DNA of 64,000 nucleotides from an uncultured Paracoccaceae bacterium (GCA_947495295.1 CANLYJ010000008.1:51966-115965); one strand, 5' to 3'; positions 33,512 to 43,616 are shown, numbered from the stretch's first letter. Notes: generated by a model not told the origin, from the sequence alone. A program made the numbers and translations.

Positions 33512-33712
33512 ATGCCGAAGATGAAGACAAAATCGAGCTGCAAAAAGCGGTTCAAAGTGACGGCCTCTGGCCGCGTGGTTGCCGCTCAGGCAGGCAAACG
33601 CCACGGCATGATCAAGCGCACCAACAAATTCCTGCGGAATGCACGTGGTACGACAACCCTGTCGAAGGCTGATGAGCAGATCATCAAGCCAATGATGCCC
33701 TACGCGCGCTAA
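33512..33712 (+). CDS. rpmI: Ribosomal protein L35
   Basis: This 66-residue basic protein starts [17 protein letters not shown] and includes [16 protein letters not shown], the L35 pattern. It is a component of the 50S subunit. GGAGACGGAA precedes the start, and rplT follows after 12 bases. The usual partner infC is not in this stretch. The 112 bases upstream presumably hold the promoter of the pair. Confidence 0.97.
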   Translation: MPKMKTKSSCKKRFKVTASGRVVAAQAGKRHGMIKRTNKFLRNARGTTTLSKADEQIIKPMMPYAR

Positions 33713-33724
33713 GGAGAATTTGAG

Positions 33725-34087
33725 ATGAGAGTTAAAGGTGGAACCGTCACGCATCGTCGTCACAAGAAAGTTCTCGACGCTGCCAAAGGATATTACGATC
33801 GCCGCTCCAAGACCTTCAAGGTCGCCAAGCAGGCCGTCGACAAAGCCAACCAATATGCAACCCGCGACCGTCATAACCGCAAGCGTAACTTCCGTGCTTT
33901 GTGGATCCAGCGGATCAACGCAGGTGTCCGTTCAGTTGATGAAACACTGAACTATTCCAAGTTCATCAATGGCCTGACACTGGCCGGGATCGAAGTGGAC
34001 CGCAAGGTTCTGGCTGATCTGGCCGTGAACGAACCCGATGCATTTGCCACAATCGTTGGTAAAGCCAAGGATGCGCTGGCCGCTTAA
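33725..34087 (+). CDS. rplT: Ribosomal protein L20
   Basis: The 120-residue basic protein has the L20 features: [43 protein letters not shown] and [10 protein letters not shown]. It binds 23S rRNA early in 50S assembly. It follows rpmI with an AAGGAGA site and is ended by a clear terminator at 34112. Confidence 0.97.
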   Translation: MRVKGGTVTHRRHKKVLDAAKGYYDRRSKTFKVAKQAVDKANQYATRDRHNRKRNFRALWIQRINAGVRSVDETLNYSKFINGLTLAGIEVDRKVLADLAVNEPDAFATIVGKAKDALAA

Positions 34088-34111
34088 GCCCGCCGCATTC
34101 ATGAATAGCGA

Positions 34112-34141
34112 AAGCCGCCCAGAAATGAGGCGGCTTTTTTC
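34112..34141 (+). terminator. Rho-independent terminator of rpmI-rplT
   Basis: AAGCCGCC and GGCGGCTT form an 8-base stem with a 9-base loop and are followed by a run of six or more T. It begins 25 bases after the rplT stop. Confidence 0.9.
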
Positions 34142-34211
34142 GTGGCGTTTCTGGTTTGGGCTTGTCTGGCGATACTTCCGGTTTCGCGCAGACTGGGCCA
34201 CAACACCGCGT

Positions 34212-35282
34212 TCAAGCGGCCAGGTCTTCGTCTGATATCGATATGACCTGATCACGTCCCGATTTTTTGGCATCGTAGAGTGCGATGTCTGCCCGTTTCA
34301 AAACATCGTCAAATGATTGATCCGAAGGCACGACCTGCGTGATCCCGAAACTGGCGGTAATGACCAGTTCCATCCCATGCACGGCAAAAGGCCGGTCACC
34401 AATGACGTCACACAAGCGTTGTGCGCGTTCAATCGCAGATGTGGGTGTCGGGTCAGGCATCAATAGCCCAAACTCCTCCCCACCTGTGCGGATAATCTTG
34501 TCGGTGGCACGCAACTGACCCTTGAGACGTTGCACAAAGGCACAAAGGACCGCGTCGCCAACGTCATGTCCGTATGTATCGTTGATCTGCTTGAAATGAT
34601 CGATATCCGTCGACATGAAGGAAAAGGGTTGCGCATCCGTGGTCCAGTTGGTCCATGCTTCCTCGGCCTGTTCGTATAGGTCATAGCGATTGCCCGCCCC
34701 GGTCAGTGGGTCAGTCCGCGCCATGGTGGTCAGGCTTTGCATCTGTTCGATCACCCGAAGCTGCATCGCAAGGCAGCGGGCCATAGCCTGTATCAACGCC
34801 AGCTCTGCAGCAGGTTCAGACATGGTTTCTTTGTAGCTTGCAGCAAGCGTGCCAAAACAATGCGCCCCGCTAATGATGGGCGCAAGAATGGCGGATCGCA
34901 AACCCAATTCGGCGACCACCTTGGCGTCGGGCAGATCAATCGATGTGACGTCATGCAAAAACAATGGTTCACCACGTTCGTAAACGGCCCCGACGGTGCT
35001 GTTTTGCAAGGGGTGGGTGGTGTTTTCCGGTGGCTTTTTGGTGCCATCCATTGCGGTGATCATCAGCCATTCGTTGTCAACGCGCAGTGTCACCGAACAG
35101 CGGTCTGCATTGGTCAATTGTCCCGCCCAGACGGAGTAAACCTCAAGCACGTCGCTGCGGGTCTTGCATCTGGTCAGTGCATCCAAAAACATGAGAGGCA
35201 CGGTCAATGCGTCGCCCGCCCCCGATATCTCGAGCGCGCGCGCGTCTTCAAAGCATTGGGCAAGATGCGCGTTCTGAACCAT
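34212..35282 (-). CDS. GAF-GGDEF diguanylate cyclase
   Basis: From ATG 35282 the protein has 356 residues. Residues ~30-180 look like a GAF sensor domain (RCSVTLRVDNEWLMITAMDG..., GLRSAILAPI). The C-terminal half is a GGDEF domain with DPLTGAGNRYDL, DIDHFKQINDTYGHDVGD and an intact RTGGEEFGLL active site, so it should make cyclic di-GMP from two GTP. There is no membrane segment, so it is cytoplasmic. It is convergent with rplT and divergent from pheS. A GTG at 35297 is an alternative start. Confidence 0.9.
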   Translation of the reverse strand: MVQNAHLAQCFEDARALEISGAGDALTVPLMFLDALTRCKTRSDVLEVYSVWAGQLTNADRCSVTLRVDNEWLMITAMDGTKKPPENTTHPLQNSTVGAVYERGEPLFLHDVTSIDLPDAKVVAELGLRSAILAPIISGAHCFGTLAASYKETMSEPAAELALIQAMARCLAMQLRVIEQMQSLTTMARTDPLTGAGNRYDLYEQAEEAWTNWTTDAQPFSFMSTDIDHFKQINDTYGHDVGDAVLCAFVQRLKGQLRATDKIIRTGGEEFGLLMPDPTPTSAIERAQRLCDVIGDRPFAVHGMELVITASFGITQVVPSDQSFDDVLKRADIALYDAKKSGRDQVISISDEDLAA

Positions 35283-35395
35283 ATGACGCCATACCACGCG
35301 GTGTAATAATGCGAGCTTAACGGCATATGATCGCGTTTACTTGCATGGCTGTGCTGACCGGGTTAGCAGGACAACAGATGACAAAGGGCTGAATC

Positions 35396-36469
35396 ATGGA
35401 CGACCTGAAACAGAAATACCTTGCTCTGATTGCCGATGCCGCTGATGAGGTGGCCATTGAGGACCTGCGCGTGCAAGCCGTCGGTAAAAAAGGTGAGGTC
35501 AGCCTGAAGATGCGCGAGCTGGGCAAAATGACGCCCGAGGAACGGCAGATCGCAGGCCCCGCGCTGAATGCGCTGAAGGACGAGATTAACTCTGCGTTGC
35601 TGGCCAAGAAAACGGCCCTTGCTGATGCCGCTTTGGATGCCCGTTTGCGCGAAGAATGGCTGGATGTGACATTACCGTCGCGTGGCTGCCGGCAAGGCAC
35701 AATCCATCCGATTTCTCAGGTCACCGAAGAGGTGACGGCGATTTTTGCCGATATGGGGTTTAGTGTGGCGGAAGGCCCGCAGATCGAAAGCGATTGGTAC
35801 AATTTTGACGCGCTGAACATCCCCGGCCATCACCCCGCACGGGCAGAGATGGACACATTCTATACCCATCGCGGCGAAGGCGATAACCGCCCGCCCCATG
35901 TGTTGCGCACCCATACATCGCCGGTCCAGATCCGGTCGATGGAAAAAACCGGTGCGCCGACGCGGATCATCTGCCCGGGGCGTGTTTATCGGGCCGATTA
36001 TGACCAGACGCATACCCCGATGTTCCATCAGGTCGAAGGGCTGGCGATCGATCGTGATATCTCGATGGCGAACCTCAAATGGGTGCTGGAAGAATTCGTG
36101 AAAAGCTATTTTGAGGTGGATCACGTCGATATCCGCTTCCGCGCCTCTCACTTCCCGTTCACCGAACCATCTGCCGAGGTCGATATCCGCTGTTCCTGGG
36201 AAGGCGGTACGCTGAAAGTGGGCGAGGGCGATGACTGGTTAGAGATTTTGGGGTCCGGCATGGTCCACCCCAAAGTGCTGGAAGCTGCCGGTGTTGATCC
36301 TGCGGCATGGCAAGGCTTTGCCTTTGGTATGGGGATCGACCGGATCGCGATGCTGAAATACGGGATTCCCGATTTGCGGGCGTTCTTTGATTCCGATTTG
36401 CGGTGGTTGCGGCATTATGGGTTCAGCGCGCTGGATCAGCCAACGCTGCATGGTGGGTTGAGTCGGTGA
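35396..36469 (+). CDS. pheS: Phenylalanyl-tRNA synthetase alpha subunit
   Basis: This 357-residue class II synthetase subunit has an N-terminal coiled coil followed by the catalytic core: [11 protein letters not shown], the motif 2 region [22 protein letters not shown] and motif 3 [14 protein letters not shown]. It charges tRNA-Phe together with PheT. Unusually, pheT lies 2.7 kb away behind three other genes. The stop overlaps the GTG of the next gene. Confidence 0.97.
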   Translation: MDDLKQKYLALIADAADEVAIEDLRVQAVGKKGEVSLKMRELGKMTPEERQIAGPALNALKDEINSALLAKKTALADAALDARLREEWLDVTLPSRGCRQGTIHPISQVTEEVTAIFADMGFSVAEGPQIESDWYNFDALNIPGHHPARAEMDTFYTHRGEGDNRPPHVLRTHTSPVQIRSMEKTGAPTRIICPGRVYRADYDQTHTPMFHQVEGLAIDRDISMANLKWVLEEFVKSYFEVDHVDIRFRASHFPFTEPSAEVDIRCSWEGGTLKVGEGDDWLEILGSGMVHPKVLEAAGVDPAAWQGFAFGMGIDRIAMLKYGIPDLRAFFDSDLRWLRHYGFSALDQPTLHGGLSR

Positions 36470-36945
36470 CTATCCGCTTGCTCGACCGGCTTGCACATAA
36501 AGTTCTAAAAGACGTCGACCGACTTCTGATCTCGGAGCCATCTATTGAAGATGCGGACTTTGATGGGGTCAATCCAATCGTTTGGATGTCTGGCAACGAA
36601 GCGGCCTTGGATCGCATCGATGCCAAGGCCGGTTCTATGTTGACCCATATATCGATGATGCTGGCAGCCGCAACTTTCATGATTTCCGCTGCCGATACCT
36701 CCGCTGCAGAGAGAATTGTCATTGGTATTGAGGTGGTATGTTACCTCTGCATTGCTTTGATTTGCATCCGTTGTTTGGGTTTTGTCGATATACCTGGACG
36801 TAAGCATCAGAGCATTGATCGAATTGAGAAGGAATTACGTTTTGAGGTTAGGCGCAGATCATTGCTCCTGAATATTGCGATACGTTGGATGTTTCTAATA
36901 ACATTCGTTTTCATGTTGTCGGTGCTGGCTCATATTTTCCTTTGA
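36466..36945 (+). CDS. Two-helix membrane protein resembling a PycTM-type effector
   Basis: A GTG at 36466 overlapping the pheS stop (GTGA) gives 159 residues. A soluble N-terminus leads into [19 protein letters not shown] and a first helix (AAATFMISA), a second helix near residue 87 ([20 protein letters not shown]), then a basic linker and a third hydrophobic segment at the C-terminus. The DxKAxxxL entry into the first helix recalls the Pycsar-type (DUF5706) membrane effectors. No cyclase gene is nearby, so a defence role is speculative. The gene is more A+T-rich than pheS and pheT, which suggests a later arrival. Confidence 0.6.
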   Translation: MTIRLLDRLAHKVLKDVDRLLISEPSIEDADFDGVNPIVWMSGNEAALDRIDAKAGSMLTHISMMLAAATFMISAADTSAAERIVIGIEVVCYLCIALICIRCLGFVDIPGRKHQSIDRIEKELRFEVRRRSLLLNIAIRWMFLITFVFMLSVLAHIFL

Positions 36946-36966
36946 TGGGTTGAAACCCATCTTACG
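36944..36966. repeat. Second copy of the dispersed palindromic block
   Basis: GATGGGTTGAAACCCATC followed by TTACG matches the palindrome at 19019-19044 except at the centre. It overlaps the stop of the preceding membrane-protein gene. Both copies sit at 3' ends of genes, as expected for a dispersed intergenic repeat with terminator or mRNA-end function. Confidence 0.7.
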
Positions 36967-37019
36967 CACCCACAGAAATGTCATGTGACAGTCGGATCAT
37001 TCTGGATAAAACCAATCTT

Positions 37020-37850
37020 ATGATGATGCGTGTTTTTCTATTGTTGTTGGCGGTGTTGGCCACACCCGCCCTGTCCCAAGACACCAATCCAAATTCCATC
37101 TTGCCCGGCAATCCGTGCCATGGGCAGACTCCCTGCGCATTAGATGGGCGGACATATCACGTCAAGGAACCCGACGGCTGGGATGGGGTCACCCCATTGC
37201 CTGTCATGTTGCATTTCCATGGCTGGGCGCGGACCGGGGCGGTGCCGGTTTATCATGGGCGCATTTCGGGAGCGACGCGCCGTCGGGGGGTTTTGCTCCT
37301 TGCTCCAACGGGGGTTCGCAAGACCTGGGATTTTTGGTCCGGGGGCATGCGCGACGTGGATTTTGGTCAGGCGGTTTTAGAGGATGCTGCAAAACGCTAT
37401 CCGATCGACCGTAGCCGAATATTCGTATCCGGGTATTCGTTTGGGTCAGCTATGGCGTGGCGCTATGTCTGCAACAATGGTGATGGTGTTGCTGCGCTGA
37501 TCGCAGTGGCCGGCACGCTTGATCAGGGTGAGACCTGTGCCCAAGGCCCCGCAGAGGTCCGCCATGTGCATGGGTTGCGTGACAACGTCATGGATTTTCC
37601 GATGGGGCCGGGCGGTGATGTTCTGTTCCCCGTGGCACTTTGGCGTGAGAAATTCGGCTGTGGACAGGATGAAACACCGGGTGACTGGTCGGTAACAAAT
37701 AATGACCTGTTTACCCGGCATATCTGGCGTGACTGCACGACCGGCGGTCGGGTCACACTTGATCTGCATGCGCGCGGGCACTTCATCCCGAGAGGCTGGA
37801 TTGGCCGACAATTGGATGAGCTATTAGGTCGACCGCCGCGTTACCCCTGA
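37020..37850 (+). CDS. Secreted esterase of the PHB-depolymerase / LpqC type
   Basis: The 276-residue product begins with three adjacent Met codons and a signal peptide (MRVFLLLLAVLATPALS). An alpha/beta-hydrolase fold follows: the oxyanion-side HFHGWARTG, the nucleophile elbow VSGYSFGSAMAW, and a late HARGHFIPRGW histidine. The family cleaves short polyesters and aromatic esters in the periplasm. It lies between pheS and pheT with no functional link to them. Confidence 0.8.
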   Translation: MMMRVFLLLLAVLATPALSQDTNPNSILPGNPCHGQTPCALDGRTYHVKEPDGWDGVTPLPVMLHFHGWARTGAVPVYHGRISGATRRRGVLLLAPTGVRKTWDFWSGGMRDVDFGQAVLEDAAKRYPIDRSRIFVSGYSFGSAMAWRYVCNNGDGVAALIAVAGTLDQGETCAQGPAEVRHVHGLRDNVMDFPMGPGGDVLFPVALWREKFGCGQDETPGDWSVTNNDLFTRHIWRDCTTGGRVTLDLHARGHFIPRGWIGRQLDELLGRPPRYP

Positions 37851-37961
37851 ACGCGATGGAAACGCAGCGTTTCGCCTGAATTGTAACGGATTGTTTTGTG
37901 CAACCTTGCCGGAGTGCTATAGTGTTCCATATTTAGCCATAGTCTTTGCGTGGTAGAACAA

Positions 37962-39062
37962 ATGTCATTCTTTCGGTCAGCCCTGCTGGGCCTTTCTTTC
38001 TTGGTTTACGCGGCAACCCCGGTGCTTGCTTGCAGCCCCACTTATATTGTCAAATCCGGCGATACATTATCGGGTATCGCAAGATCCGAACTGGGATCGT
38101 TTTTTGCCTATCAGAGTATTTTTGAAGCCAACCGGGAGATCATTGGCGACGACCCAAACCTTATCCAGATTGGTATGGAGTTTGCGCTGCCTTGCGGGGT
38201 TTCTGCGGCAAATCCGGTGAATTGGGCTGTGCTGCCTTCGGCGCAGGCAATTGCCACGCTGCAAAATGTGACCGACATCCAAATCCTTGATATCAGAAGC
38301 GAAAAAGCTGTTGCCGAGGGGGTGATCCCCGGCGCGATTTCTGTCCCGTATAAGATCTGGCGGGGTCCGCGTGGTAACCGTAGTGAAATTCCGTCGATTG
38401 AGAAGCTGTCGCAAATTATCGGTGACGCTGGCCTGCGCAATGACAAGCCGGTCGTGATTGTACATACGAAGCCGACGGTGATGGACAAGGGGCGCGCCGC
38501 ACTTGTCTATTGGATGCTCAAATCAACGGGCTTTGATACGCTTGCGATCCTGCAAGATGGCTATGAGGCGTGGACCGACGCTGGTCTGCCGGTGGCCGCA
38601 ACCCCGGCTGCTCCGGCAGCTTATGAGGCCGAACTGTTGTTTTCGCCTGCCTGGCGCGCCGACAAGGTTGATGTCTATGGTGTTGCGACGTCGCAGATTG
38701 CAGGCTTTTTGTTGGATGCGCGTCCGGCGAAGATGTTTTCGAAAGTTGACGATGACGGCAATCCTGCCCTGACAACGCTACCCCGTGCCCAAAGCGCGCC
38801 GGTCCTGTCGCTGATGGATAGTTTTGGTCCTGATGTCCCAATCGAAACGGGTGTGGCGGCGGTGACCGCGCATCTTGAGAGCCATAATGCTGATTGGCGT
38901 ACGGGCGATGTTGTCATGTTTTGCCAGACCGGTGAATTGAGCGCCCTGAGTTGGTTCTATGCGTCTGAATTGGCGGGGATGGACAACATCCTGTTATATC
39001 CAGAATCCGTCGCGGGTTGGGCCAATGACGGCGGCAAGCTGTTCGCTGGCGAAACGGAGTAG
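37962..39062 (+). CDS. Exported LysM and double-rhodanese protein
   Basis: From ATG 37962 the 366-residue protein has a signal peptide (SALLGLSFLVYAATPVLA), a LysM domain (YIVKSGDTLSGIARSELGS... to ALP, residues ~26-80) and two rhodanese domains. In the first the active-site cysteine is replaced (VVIVHTKPTVMD), so it is probably structural; the second keeps it (VMFCQTGELSA). LysM suggests binding to peptidoglycan, and the rhodanese could move sulfur or act on periplasmic thiols. A GTG at 37950 is an alternative start. Confidence 0.8.
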   Translation: MSFFRSALLGLSFLVYAATPVLACSPTYIVKSGDTLSGIARSELGSFFAYQSIFEANREIIGDDPNLIQIGMEFALPCGVSAANPVNWAVLPSAQAIATLQNVTDIQILDIRSEKAVAEGVIPGAISVPYKIWRGPRGNRSEIPSIEKLSQIIGDAGLRNDKPVVIVHTKPTVMDKGRAALVYWMLKSTGFDTLAILQDGYEAWTDAGLPVAATPAAPAAYEAELLFSPAWRADKVDVYGVATSQIAGFLLDARPAKMFSKVDDDGNPALTTLPRAQSAPVLSLMDSFGPDVPIETGVAAVTAHLESHNADWRTGDVVMFCQTGELSALSWFYASELAGMDNILLYPESVAGWANDGGKLFAGETE

Positions 39063-39127
39063 CGTCTTTCACCTGTCGGTCTGATGCGCTATGAACGCGC
39101 GAACTGCAGACCCATGGAACGAGACGC

Positions 39128-41524
39128 ATGAAATTCACCCTTTCCTGGCTGAAACACCATCTTGAAACGGATGCTTCCGTTGCCGAGATTGCCGAGACAT
39201 TGACCGACCTCGGGCTAGAGGTCGAAGGCATTGAAAATCCCATCGAGCGCCTGTCCGATTTTGCCATTGGCAAGGTTGTATCAGCGGAAAAGCATCCAGA
39301 TGCTGACAAGCTGAAAGTGTGCCAGGTGGACACTAAGGATGGCCCCACGCAGATCATTTGTGGTGCGCCGAATGCTCGTGCTGGCATTACCGTGGTGATT
39401 GCCACGCCGGGCACTTATGTTCCGGGTATTGATACGACTATTGGCGTCGGCAAAATCCGTGGCATCGAAAGCTATGGTATGATGTGTTCAGAGCGCGAGA
39501 TGGAACTGTCTGAAGAGCATGACGGCATCATCGAACTGCCCTCGGGCGAGGTGGGCGACCGCTTTGTTGATTGGTTGGCCGCCAATGACCCTCAGAAGGT
39601 TGACCCGGTGATCGAGATTGCGATTACGCCCAATCGTCCTGACGCGCTGGGCGTGCGCGGCGTTGCCCGTGATCTGGCTGCCCGGGGATTGGGTAAGTTG
39701 AAATCTATAAGCGTTGACCCTGTTCCTGCCACCATTGAGGCAGACCTGAACGTATCCATTGATGATGATACCCGGGACGGATGCCCAGTTTTCTGTGGTC
39801 GTTTGATTAAGGGTGTCAAGAATGGGCCTAGCCCCGATTGGCTGCAAGCTCAGCTGCGGGCCATTGGTTTGCGCCCGATCAGCTTTCTCGTCGATGTCAC
39901 AAATTGGTTCACCTATGACCTGAACCGCCCCCTGCACGTCTTTGATGCTGACAAGGTAAAGGGCAATCTGCGGGTGCATCGCGCCAAAGGTGGCGAGGTC
40001 ATCATGGCCCTTGATGACAAGGAATACACGTTTCAGTCCGGTCAGATGGTGATTTCGGACGACAATGGACCGGAAAGCATTGCGGGTATCATGGGCGGGG
40101 CCGAAACCGGCTGCACCGAAGAGACTGTGAATGTCTTCGTCGAAAGCGCCTATTGGGATCCGATCCAGATTGCCTATGCGGGTCGTGCGTTGAAAATCAA
40201 TTCCGACGCCCGTTACCGTTTTGAACGTGGCGTCGACCCTGCGTTCACGCCCGAGGGGCTTGAGCACGCGGTACGTATGATCGTCGACCATGCGGGTGGC
40301 GAGGCCTCACAGATGATTGTTGCGGGTGCCGTGCCTGACACATCCCGCGCCTACCGTTTGGACACAGATCGTTGTTCTTCACTGGTGGGTATGGATATTC
40401 CCGCCGCGACCCAGCACGCATCGCTGACCGCGCTGGGATTCACCATGGAAGGCGACATGGCCAATGTTCCGTCATGGCGTCCCGATGTGCTGGGCGAGGC
40501 TGATCTAGTGGAGGAGGTGGCGCGTATTGCTTCCTTGACCAAGCTAGAAGGCAAGCCACTGCCCCGCATTCAACCCGGTGTGCCCAAGCCGATCCTGACC
40601 GCCAGCCAGACACGGCAACAGGCGGCGCGTCGGACAGCGGCGGCGCTGGGGTACAACGAATGCGTGACTTACAGTTTTGTTGACGACGCTGCCGCGAAAT
40701 TATTTGGAGGTGGCGATGATGCAACCATGCTGGAAAACCCGATTTCCAGCGAGATGTCGCATATGCGCCCCAACCTGTTGCCCGGTCTGCTGCGTGCGGC
40801 GGCCCGCAATCAGGCACGTGGTTTCATGGATATGGCCTTGTTTGAGGTTGGTGCCGGTTTCCACGGCGGCGAACCGGGTGAGCAACACAATCTGATTACC
40901 GGCGTTCTGATTGGCCGCACCGGACCAAAGGATGTGCATGACAGTTCGCGCCCTGTCGACCTTTATGACGCCAAGGCCGATGCAGAGGCGGTACTTGCCG
41001 CGATAGGTGCCCCGGCCAAGGTACAAATCCTGCGCGGTGCGTCAGAATGGTGGCATCCGGGTCGCCATGGCAAAATCTGCCTCGGCCCGAAAAAGGTATT
41101 GGGTGTGTTTGGTGAATTGCATCCTAAGGTGCTGGCGGCGCTGGATGTCAAAGGTCCTGCTGTCGGCTTTACCATCTGGCCGGATGAAGTGCCGCAGCGC
41201 AAGAACAAGTCAGCGACCCGCGCGGCATTGCAAGCGACCGATCTGCAAGCCGTGGAGCGGGATTTCGCCTTTGTCGTGGATGCGCAGGTTGAGGCGCTGA
41301 CGCTGGTCAATGCCGCCGCAGGGGCGGATAAAGGGTTGATCACCGATGTGCGTGTCTTTGATGAATTCATTGGGGGCAGCTTGGGCGAGGGCAAGAAATC
41401 GCTCGCCGTGACTGTCCGTTTGCAGCCGACCGAAAAGACGTTGAAAGATGCCGATATCGAAGCCGTCAGCGCCAAGATTGTCGAAAAGGTCACCAAGGCC
41501 ACCGGCGGCAGTTTACGCGGCTAA
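39128..41524 (+). CDS. pheT: Phenylalanyl-tRNA synthetase beta subunit
   Basis: The 798-residue protein has all domains of bacterial PheT in order: an N-terminal segment, an EMAP-like tRNA-binding domain (IGKVVSAEKHPDADKLKVCQVD), B3/B4 editing domains (VDVTNWFTYDLNRPLHVFDADK), B5, the catalytic-like core and the C-terminal anticodon-binding domain. It edits mischarged Tyr-tRNA and completes the alpha2-beta2 enzyme. Its end overlaps the convergent LysR gene by 12 bases. Confidence 0.97.
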   Translation: MKFTLSWLKHHLETDASVAEIAETLTDLGLEVEGIENPIERLSDFAIGKVVSAEKHPDADKLKVCQVDTKDGPTQIICGAPNARAGITVVIATPGTYVPGIDTTIGVGKIRGIESYGMMCSEREMELSEEHDGIIELPSGEVGDRFVDWLAANDPQKVDPVIEIAITPNRPDALGVRGVARDLAARGLGKLKSISVDPVPATIEADLNVSIDDDTRDGCPVFCGRLIKGVKNGPSPDWLQAQLRAIGLRPISFLVDVTNWFTYDLNRPLHVFDADKVKGNLRVHRAKGGEVIMALDDKEYTFQSGQMVISDDNGPESIAGIMGGAETGCTEETVNVFVESAYWDPIQIAYAGRALKINSDARYRFERGVDPAFTPEGLEHAVRMIVDHAGGEASQMIVAGAVPDTSRAYRLDTDRCSSLVGMDIPAATQHASLTALGFTMEGDMANVPSWRPDVLGEADLVEEVARIASLTKLEGKPLPRIQPGVPKPILTASQTRQQAARRTAAALGYNECVTYSFVDDAAAKLFGGGDDATMLENPISSEMSHMRPNLLPGLLRAAARNQARGFMDMALFEVGAGFHGGEPGEQHNLITGVLIGRTGPKDVHDSSRPVDLYDAKADAEAVLAAIGAPAKVQILRGASEWWHPGRHGKICLGPKKVLGVFGELHPKVLAALDVKGPAVGFTIWPDEVPQRKNKSATRAALQATDLQAVERDFAFVVDAQVEALTLVNAAAGADKGLITDVRVFDEFIGGSLGEGKKSLAVTVRLQPTEKTLKDADIEAVSAKIVEKVTKATGGSLRG

Positions 41525-42391
41525 TGCATCGGCCAGAATATCAAACACCAGCCTGATTTTCGGGCTGGTGTGAATTTCGCGATGTGTGGTCAGCCAGATC
41601 GGAAACGTGATTGGTGCCAATTGCGGTAGCAGCCGTGTGACGCGACTGTCATTGTCAGCGAACCCTGCATACATCGGGCAAATCCCAAGACCCGCGCAGA
41701 CCATTTCCCAAGCCACCAGTCCATTATCCGACCCGACATGGAAATTTTGCGTGGTAACCGGAATATCAATCGCGTTCAGATAGGAAACGGTTTCGGAAAC
41801 ATTGCCGAAACTGACAAAATCATGACTGGCCAGATCAGCCTTGCTGCGTGGCGCGCCCCTTTGGCTGACATAGGAATGAGTGCCGTAGAAACGCGCCTCT
41901 GCCTGTCGGATCAGCCGGGTTACAAGATCGGGTTGTTCAGGCCTGACATGTCTGACAGCTATGTCAGCCTCGCGGCGGGTCAGGTCGCGGATGTCATTTG
42001 CCGCAACAATATCGATATGCAGGCTGGGCGCGCGTGATCGCAACTGTTTAACCACTGTAGGCAAGATCGACGCGGATAGAATATCGCTTGCGGTGATCCG
42101 CACCTCGCCTTCGATAGATTGTGATTGCCCCATTGCCGCAAGCGCAACACGGTCAGCCGCGTCGCCCATTTGGCGGACATGGCGCAGCATTTCACGGCCA
42201 GCCTGCGTCAGTTCCAGCCCGCGCCCGATCCGTTCAAATAGCAGCAGGTCCAATTCGGCCTCAAGCGCGTTGATCTGCCGTCCGAGCGTTGGTTGGGTCA
42301 GGCCAAGGTGGCGCGCAGCCGCCGACAGCGATCCATGCTCAGCCGTCGCCAGAAAGGCGCGCATACGATTCCAGTCAAATGCATTATCCAT
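41513..42391 (-). CDS. LysR-family transcriptional regulator
   Basis: From ATG 42391 the protein has 292 residues: an N-terminal winged helix (MRAFLATAEHGSLSAAARHLGLTQPTLGRQI) and a periplasmic-binding-like effector domain. It is divergent from the methyltransferase gene across 82 A+T-rich bases, so it may regulate that gene and itself. The effector is unknown. The longer frame to 42532 would read through the divergent promoter. Confidence 0.92.
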   Translation of the reverse strand: MDNAFDWNRMRAFLATAEHGSLSAAARHLGLTQPTLGRQINALEAELDLLLFERIGRGLELTQAGREMLRHVRQMGDAADRVALAAMGQSQSIEGEVRITASDILSASILPTVVKQLRSRAPSLHIDIVAANDIRDLTRREADIAVRHVRPEQPDLVTRLIRQAEARFYGTHSYVSQRGAPRSKADLASHDFVSFGNVSETVSYLNAIDIPVTTQNFHVGSDNGLVAWEMVCAGLGICPMYAGFADNDSRVTRLLPQLAPITFPIWLTTHREIHTSPKIRLVFDILADALAA

Positions 42392-42473
42392 GCAAAATAG
42401 CATATAAGCAGTACAAATTTCGTCAATTTCATACGGTAATGTATGGGTGTATGCTGGCAAAAAAGGATAGCCA

Positions 42474-43124
42474 ATGACACCTGCCGCCAGTTTCTGGGAC
42501 AAAGCCGCGCCCAAATACGCCTTGTCCCCCATCGCCGATCCTGCGGCTTATGAATACACGTTGGGCCGCACCCGTAATTATTTGCAACCGGGCGATCATG
42601 TGCTGGAACTGGGATGCGGCACAGGGTCAACCGCATTACTGTTGGCCCCGCATGTCAAACAGATCACGGCAATGGACCTGTCGCCAGGTATGTTGACGAT
42701 TGCACGAGGCAAGACTGACAAGGCTGGTGTGACCAACCTGACATTCGTCGAAAGCGATACCGTGCCCGCGACAGGCCGCTATGATGTGGTCATGGGTTTC
42801 AGCCTTTTTCACCTTGTCCCAGATATGGAAGCGCGGTTTGCGGCAATCAACGCCCTGCTGCCAGAAGGCGGGTATTTTATATCCAAGACCGCCTGTTTGA
42901 AAGATGCGGGTGACGGGCTGACCGGCCGGCTAAAGACACTGATGATCCGGTTGGCTATCCCGGTAATGCAGCTGTTTGGCAAAGCGCCCTATGTGCGCCG
43001 GTTTTCGGCACGCGAACTGGAGGCGGCGGTGACTGGCGCCGGGTTTGAGATCGTCGAAAGCGGCAACCATCCCAAGGGCCCGCCGCCGTCCCACTACATC
43101 GTCGCCCGCAAGCGCAAGACCTGA
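42474..43124 (+). CDS. Class I SAM-dependent methyltransferase
   Basis: This 216-residue enzyme has motif I VLELGCGTGSTALLLAP, an acidic turn (ITAMDLSPGML) and the later GRYDVVMGFSLFHLV, the layout of small-molecule methyltransferases of the UbiE/COQ5-like group. The substrate is unknown. It diverges from the LysR gene and is followed after 33 bases by an acetyltransferase gene, with YtoQ next. Confidence 0.88.
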   Translation: MTPAASFWDKAAPKYALSPIADPAAYEYTLGRTRNYLQPGDHVLELGCGTGSTALLLAPHVKQITAMDLSPGMLTIARGKTDKAGVTNLTFVESDTVPATGRYDVVMGFSLFHLVPDMEARFAAINALLPEGGYFISKTACLKDAGDGLTGRLKTLMIRLAIPVMQLFGKAPYVRRFSARELEAAVTGAGFEIVESGNHPKGPPPSHYIVARKRKT

Positions 43125-43157
43125 TAATCTGTCGCTGTTCAGCAGCGAGAGGATAAC

Positions 43158-43604
43158 ATGTCCAAACCACCCAAACCCTTGATCCGGCGGGCGCTGCCGC
43201 GAGACGCGGAGGGCCTTGCGGACTGTATCACCGCAGCCTACGCGCCATTCATCGCCGAAGGTTTGGCCCTGCCCCCGGTCAGTGAAGGGATCGATGAGGA
43301 TATCGCCAAGCATCACGTGTGGGTCGCGGAGCGTGACGGCCAGATCGTCGGCGGCGTTGTGCTGATCCTGGGGGAGACGGCGCATCTGGCCAATCTTGCG
43401 GTTCATCCGGATGCCGGAGGCGGTGGAATTGGTCGTCGTCTGATTGACCAAGCCCAAGACGCGGCGTGGACGGCAGGCTATGACCGCGTTCATCTGGCGA
43501 CACATATTGATATGACCGCAACACAATCCTTTTATCGGCGCCTTGGCTGGCAAGAGACTGGGCAGGACGGCAATAAGGTTTACTTTGCTATGGAACGACA
43601 GTGA
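43158..43604 (+). CDS. GNAT-family N-acetyltransferase
   Basis: The 148-residue protein shows the acetyl-CoA-binding region AHLANLAVHPDAGGGGIGRRLID and a C-terminal ATQSFYRRLGWQETG strand, as in single-domain GNAT enzymes. The substrate is unknown. It ends 12 bases before the ytoQ gene, so the two are likely co-transcribed. Confidence 0.88.
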   Translation: MSKPPKPLIRRALPRDAEGLADCITAAYAPFIAEGLALPPVSEGIDEDIAKHHVWVAERDGQIVGGVVLILGETAHLANLAVHPDAGGGGIGRRLIDQAQDAAWTAGYDRVHLATHIDMTATQSFYRRLGWQETGQDGNKVYFAMERQ

Positions 43605-43616
43605 AGGAGCCGAACC

